DNA of 64,000 bases from Pseudorasbora parva (taxonomy: Eukaryota > Chordata > Actinopteri > Cypriniformes > Gobionidae). Where the stretch lies: positions 8,691,493 through 8,755,492 of the forward strand of contig NC_090195.1 in NCBI RefSeq assembly GCF_024679245.1, given 5' to 3'. The position numbers and the translations under genes were made by a program. Every line of letters begins with the position of its first letter. Position 1 is the stretch's first letter. The notes beneath the pieces were generated by a model. The model saw nothing but the letters and a program-made list of their open reading frames with translations, had not been told where the DNA came from and made no database searches. Of the stretch, positions 61,093-64,000 are shown one piece after another.

Positions 61093-61923
61093 ACCACAAA
61101 CTTTTATTTTGAATGTGATTAATCACGATTAATGGATTTGACAGCACTATTATTAATATGTTTTTTTACGTGTAGTTTACCCTATCATTGTTACTTTCCT
61201 GTTTTTATTTTAAGTTTTGGGCTGTCAAAGTTAATGTTATCTTTTATCATTTACTATAAAAATGTTCAACGGCATTACATTTCTCAGCAGTCTAGAGTTA
61301 TTGCTATCTCAAGGCATTTTCATATATAATGCAAGCCAGTCGTAATGGTTTCAAGTTTTATATAAGACCATGTATTAACTTTTTTTTCTCCTTTTTAAAT
61401 CTTTTAACCAAACATAATAGTTAACGGTAGCTAGTGATATGTTTTTTTAATATGTAGACTTGATTTGGGTCAGAAAGTATCCGCCCAGAACCCCCTAGCA
61501 GCCACATAGCAACACCCTGGTAACCACCCAAAACTTTAGCTGCAAATTATTTTGTAAGGGCAAGCAATGTACAAATCTCATTGTTACTGATTCTTTCATA
61601 GTGTTTGCTAGCAGACTGCTTGCCGTTTTAACAGTTAATGCTGCAGACACATTCAGTGTTAGGTAAGTTACTCTAAAAAAGTAATGAATTACTAGTTACT
61701 AATTACATCTTCAATAGTGTAATTAGATTACTGTACAGATTACTTCTCTTCAAAAAGTATTTAGTGACTTATTACTAATTACGTTCCAAATCCTATATCA
61801 ACCTTGAGTTAAGCGATATACATGAAATGGCTCTTTTAATGAAAAATCCGTATGTAAGAAGGATCGATTAAAAACATGAATTTTTTTTCTAGACTTTACA
61901 TTTTTATGTTAATTCCACTATTG

Positions 61924-62076
<153 letters not shown>

Positions 62077-62184
62077 TTGTTTTACAGTCTATACACAGTA
62101 TTTAGATGAATTACTTATGAAGTAACTGTAATTAAATTACACAAAAAATAAGAGTAATCCCTTACTTTACTGTTTCAAGGTTAA

Positions 62185-62584
62185 AGGTGCAACTTTGCAC
62201 CTATGCAACTTTCTGTCCACTGGAGGGCGCTTATTCTAAACAAAGTAGTTTGATGACGCCACATTTGAGCGCAGTATCTTGGGACATGTGGTCTTCACCT
62301 CACAGCCGGTGGAAAATAGGACACGGGCAGAAATAATTTTCATGGATGCGGTTATTAACGTTACTGTAGTGTGAAGCAGAGCAGGACCGAGTGTTGGAGC
62401 TGAGCACGGGCGCTGGAGCGATTGTTACCTGCCTCACCTCGCACCGGGACTTTTATTATGATGGGACAATTTACAAATAGTTGGAAACATTTGGGATGTT
62501 GTAAGTACTCAACTGAACAAAATATATAACACTGGCCTGGTGGTTTTTGGATATTTTACTGCAAAAATACTACATAGAGCACCT
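62185..62584. mobile_element. TTAA-flanked AGGTGCA element nested in the hAT-type element
   Basis: TTAA at 62181-62184 and 62585-62588. The ends are AGGTGCAACTTTG and ...CATAGAGCACCT. The first two-thirds (62200-62460) are GC-rich and unlike the rest. The last 120 bp match 4327-4460. It is 400 bp and non-coding. Confidence 0.8.
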
Positions 62585-62649
62585 TTAAAGTACTTAAAAT
62601 CCAGTAACTAATTACTTAGTAATTAGTTACACCCAACACTGGACACATT

Positions 62650-64000
62650 GAGCTGGGGTTCTCATATTAAACTTATACGTTCGAATCTGGCTTGTCACCC
62701 CCTGTTTTTCCCATCATTTTCTGTCATCTCTTTACTTTCACTGTAAACGTGTGGGGGAAAGACACTAGAATGCAGTGATATGCTTTCTGTCCAGTAGAGG
62801 GCAGTAAAGTTTACTGTAAACAGGTGGAAATTCATCATCCCATTTATAAGAATCTCTCCAATAGAGCTAATAAATAATGGCCTTACTTCAGTAAGTTATA
62901 TAATGCAATGACATTCAGACATTTTTAAGTGTCCAAAAACTTGAATACGTGAATCAGCCTCAAGTTTGATCAAGATGATTCATTGATTTCTTTAAAAGTG
63001 GATATTAGAATCCGTTTGTTTGCCTGTGTGTGTTTTAGTGACAGCAACATCAGATCAGCAGAACTAACGATCTGGCCTGCTTGTCAGAAAGGAGACGTGA
63101 CCGTACACAGCGTCTCGTCCCTAGAGCACTGCATCCATTCACCAAACACAATTGCTGCTCCACAAGACAGCCTCACATCTGATTCACGCGAACACGCGCT
63201 ACAATGGAAATGAGATGGAGCTCTAACAGATAGCCACCTCTGACCTTCATTAGCTTACCTGTCTGTAAACATCTCACTCTCTATTTCGATCTCTTTTAAA
63301 TGTTTCTCTCAGTCTCGGCCCACTGATCTGACATGCTGCCGTTCGCACAGGCCTGTCGTTCCTGACATCATGTTTACTGCTATATACTGTTATCTCTCGC
63401 TCAGTGTTTAGACACTAATACTTTTGACTGTCATCTGGAGGTGCTTTCACCCCCAGAGAGCTCTTGTGTTAAACAGAGTATGATAGAGTTGTTAATGGCT
63501 ACCCTGTGAGCCAATCACAAGCTGCGCAGTGACAGGAAAGCAATTGTGCATTGTGAGAAGACCCTAAAAATACACAATGAGGCTGTAAGTTGGTCAGCAC
63601 CAATGTCTAATTAAATGGTTTTATTATTTCAGCTACAAAATCTACTTTTGCTGACTTTTAATTACATTTTTATGGACAAAAACAGTAATTTTGTGAAATA
63701 TTATTACAATTAAAATGATTGTTTTCTGAATATATTTTAAAATGTAATATATTCCTGTGATGCAAAGCTGAATTTTCAGCATCATTTCTCTAGTCTTCAG
63801 TCTCACATGATCTTGAAAATGATTCAATGAGAACGAATTCAAAGCTGTCAGATATGCTTAGCGTCATTGTTTAAATAACTTGTTTAGACTTTGGAGACAA
63901 CTTGCAGTGAGCCAAGAAACGAATTACCTTAATTACAGTGACCGATGTAGTTGATACCAGCGTAACAAAATGATTCTTCCGTGCTCAGCAGCTTTTTACA
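62650..64000. other. snx7 intron 8, terminal part
   Basis: 63620-63830 is a good copy of the short cyprinid-type repeat (gtaattttgtgaaatattattacaatt ... gcatcatttctctagtcttcagt). The open frame at 62983-63213 has no domain. No further snx7 exon could be found before the window ends. Confidence 0.5.

Overview
The window is vertebrate nuclear DNA. It is intron-rich, AT-rich and packed with transposon remnants and microsatellites. The repeat families (several Tc1-like elements, many TTAA-flanked miniature elements, a GT-flanked teleost repeat, and a short interspersed repeat I associate with carp-like fish) point to a teleost, probably a cyprinid. That is inference from repeat style, not a database match.

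Only one host protein gene is well supported: the 5' part of snx7 (sorting nexin 7) on the plus strand. It starts at 45755 behind a GC-rich promoter. Eight exons encode about 393 residues: an acidic N-terminus, a complete PX domain, and most of a BAR-type region. The last exons lie beyond the window. From 1 to about 45.5 kb I find no host gene. This part is a gene desert with blocks of complex unique sequence (around 5.6, 9.3, 14, 17, 24.5, 30.5, 32-34, 39.3 and 42.7-44 kb) that look like candidate conserved non-coding elements, separated by mobile-element clusters.

Mobile elements dominate. (a) 20.4-24.1 kb is a three-level nest: a small TIR element interrupted by a TTAA-flanked DNA transposon, itself interrupted by a young 2.8-kb LTR retroelement. 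That retroelement has two 367-bp LTRs that look identical, a 5-bp target duplication, an 11-nt self-priming match between its predicted RNA 5' end and the site next to the LTR, and one 685-codon repeat-protein ORF filling the whole internal region. (b) 40.3-41.9 kb is a tandem array of about eight degenerate units. Each reads as a short LTR-like sequence (TGTAAC...GTTACA) containing a tRNA-Gly-like segment, followed by a tRNA-His-type primer site and a purine tract. (c) Several different families share the form TTAA-AGG...CCT-TTAA. One copy carries a THAP-like zinc-finger fragment, which suggests Kolobok rather than piggyBac. (d) There are five Tc1-like copies or remnants, two of them from one family with an unusual DD35E spacing. 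(e) Two hAT-type elements have perfect 8-bp target duplications.

snx7 introns 1, 4, 6, 7 and 8 hold more of the same repeats, including a tetranucleotide array that begins within about 10 bp of a splice donor. Most other open frames are shadows of tandem repeats or chance, and I do not annotate them as genes.
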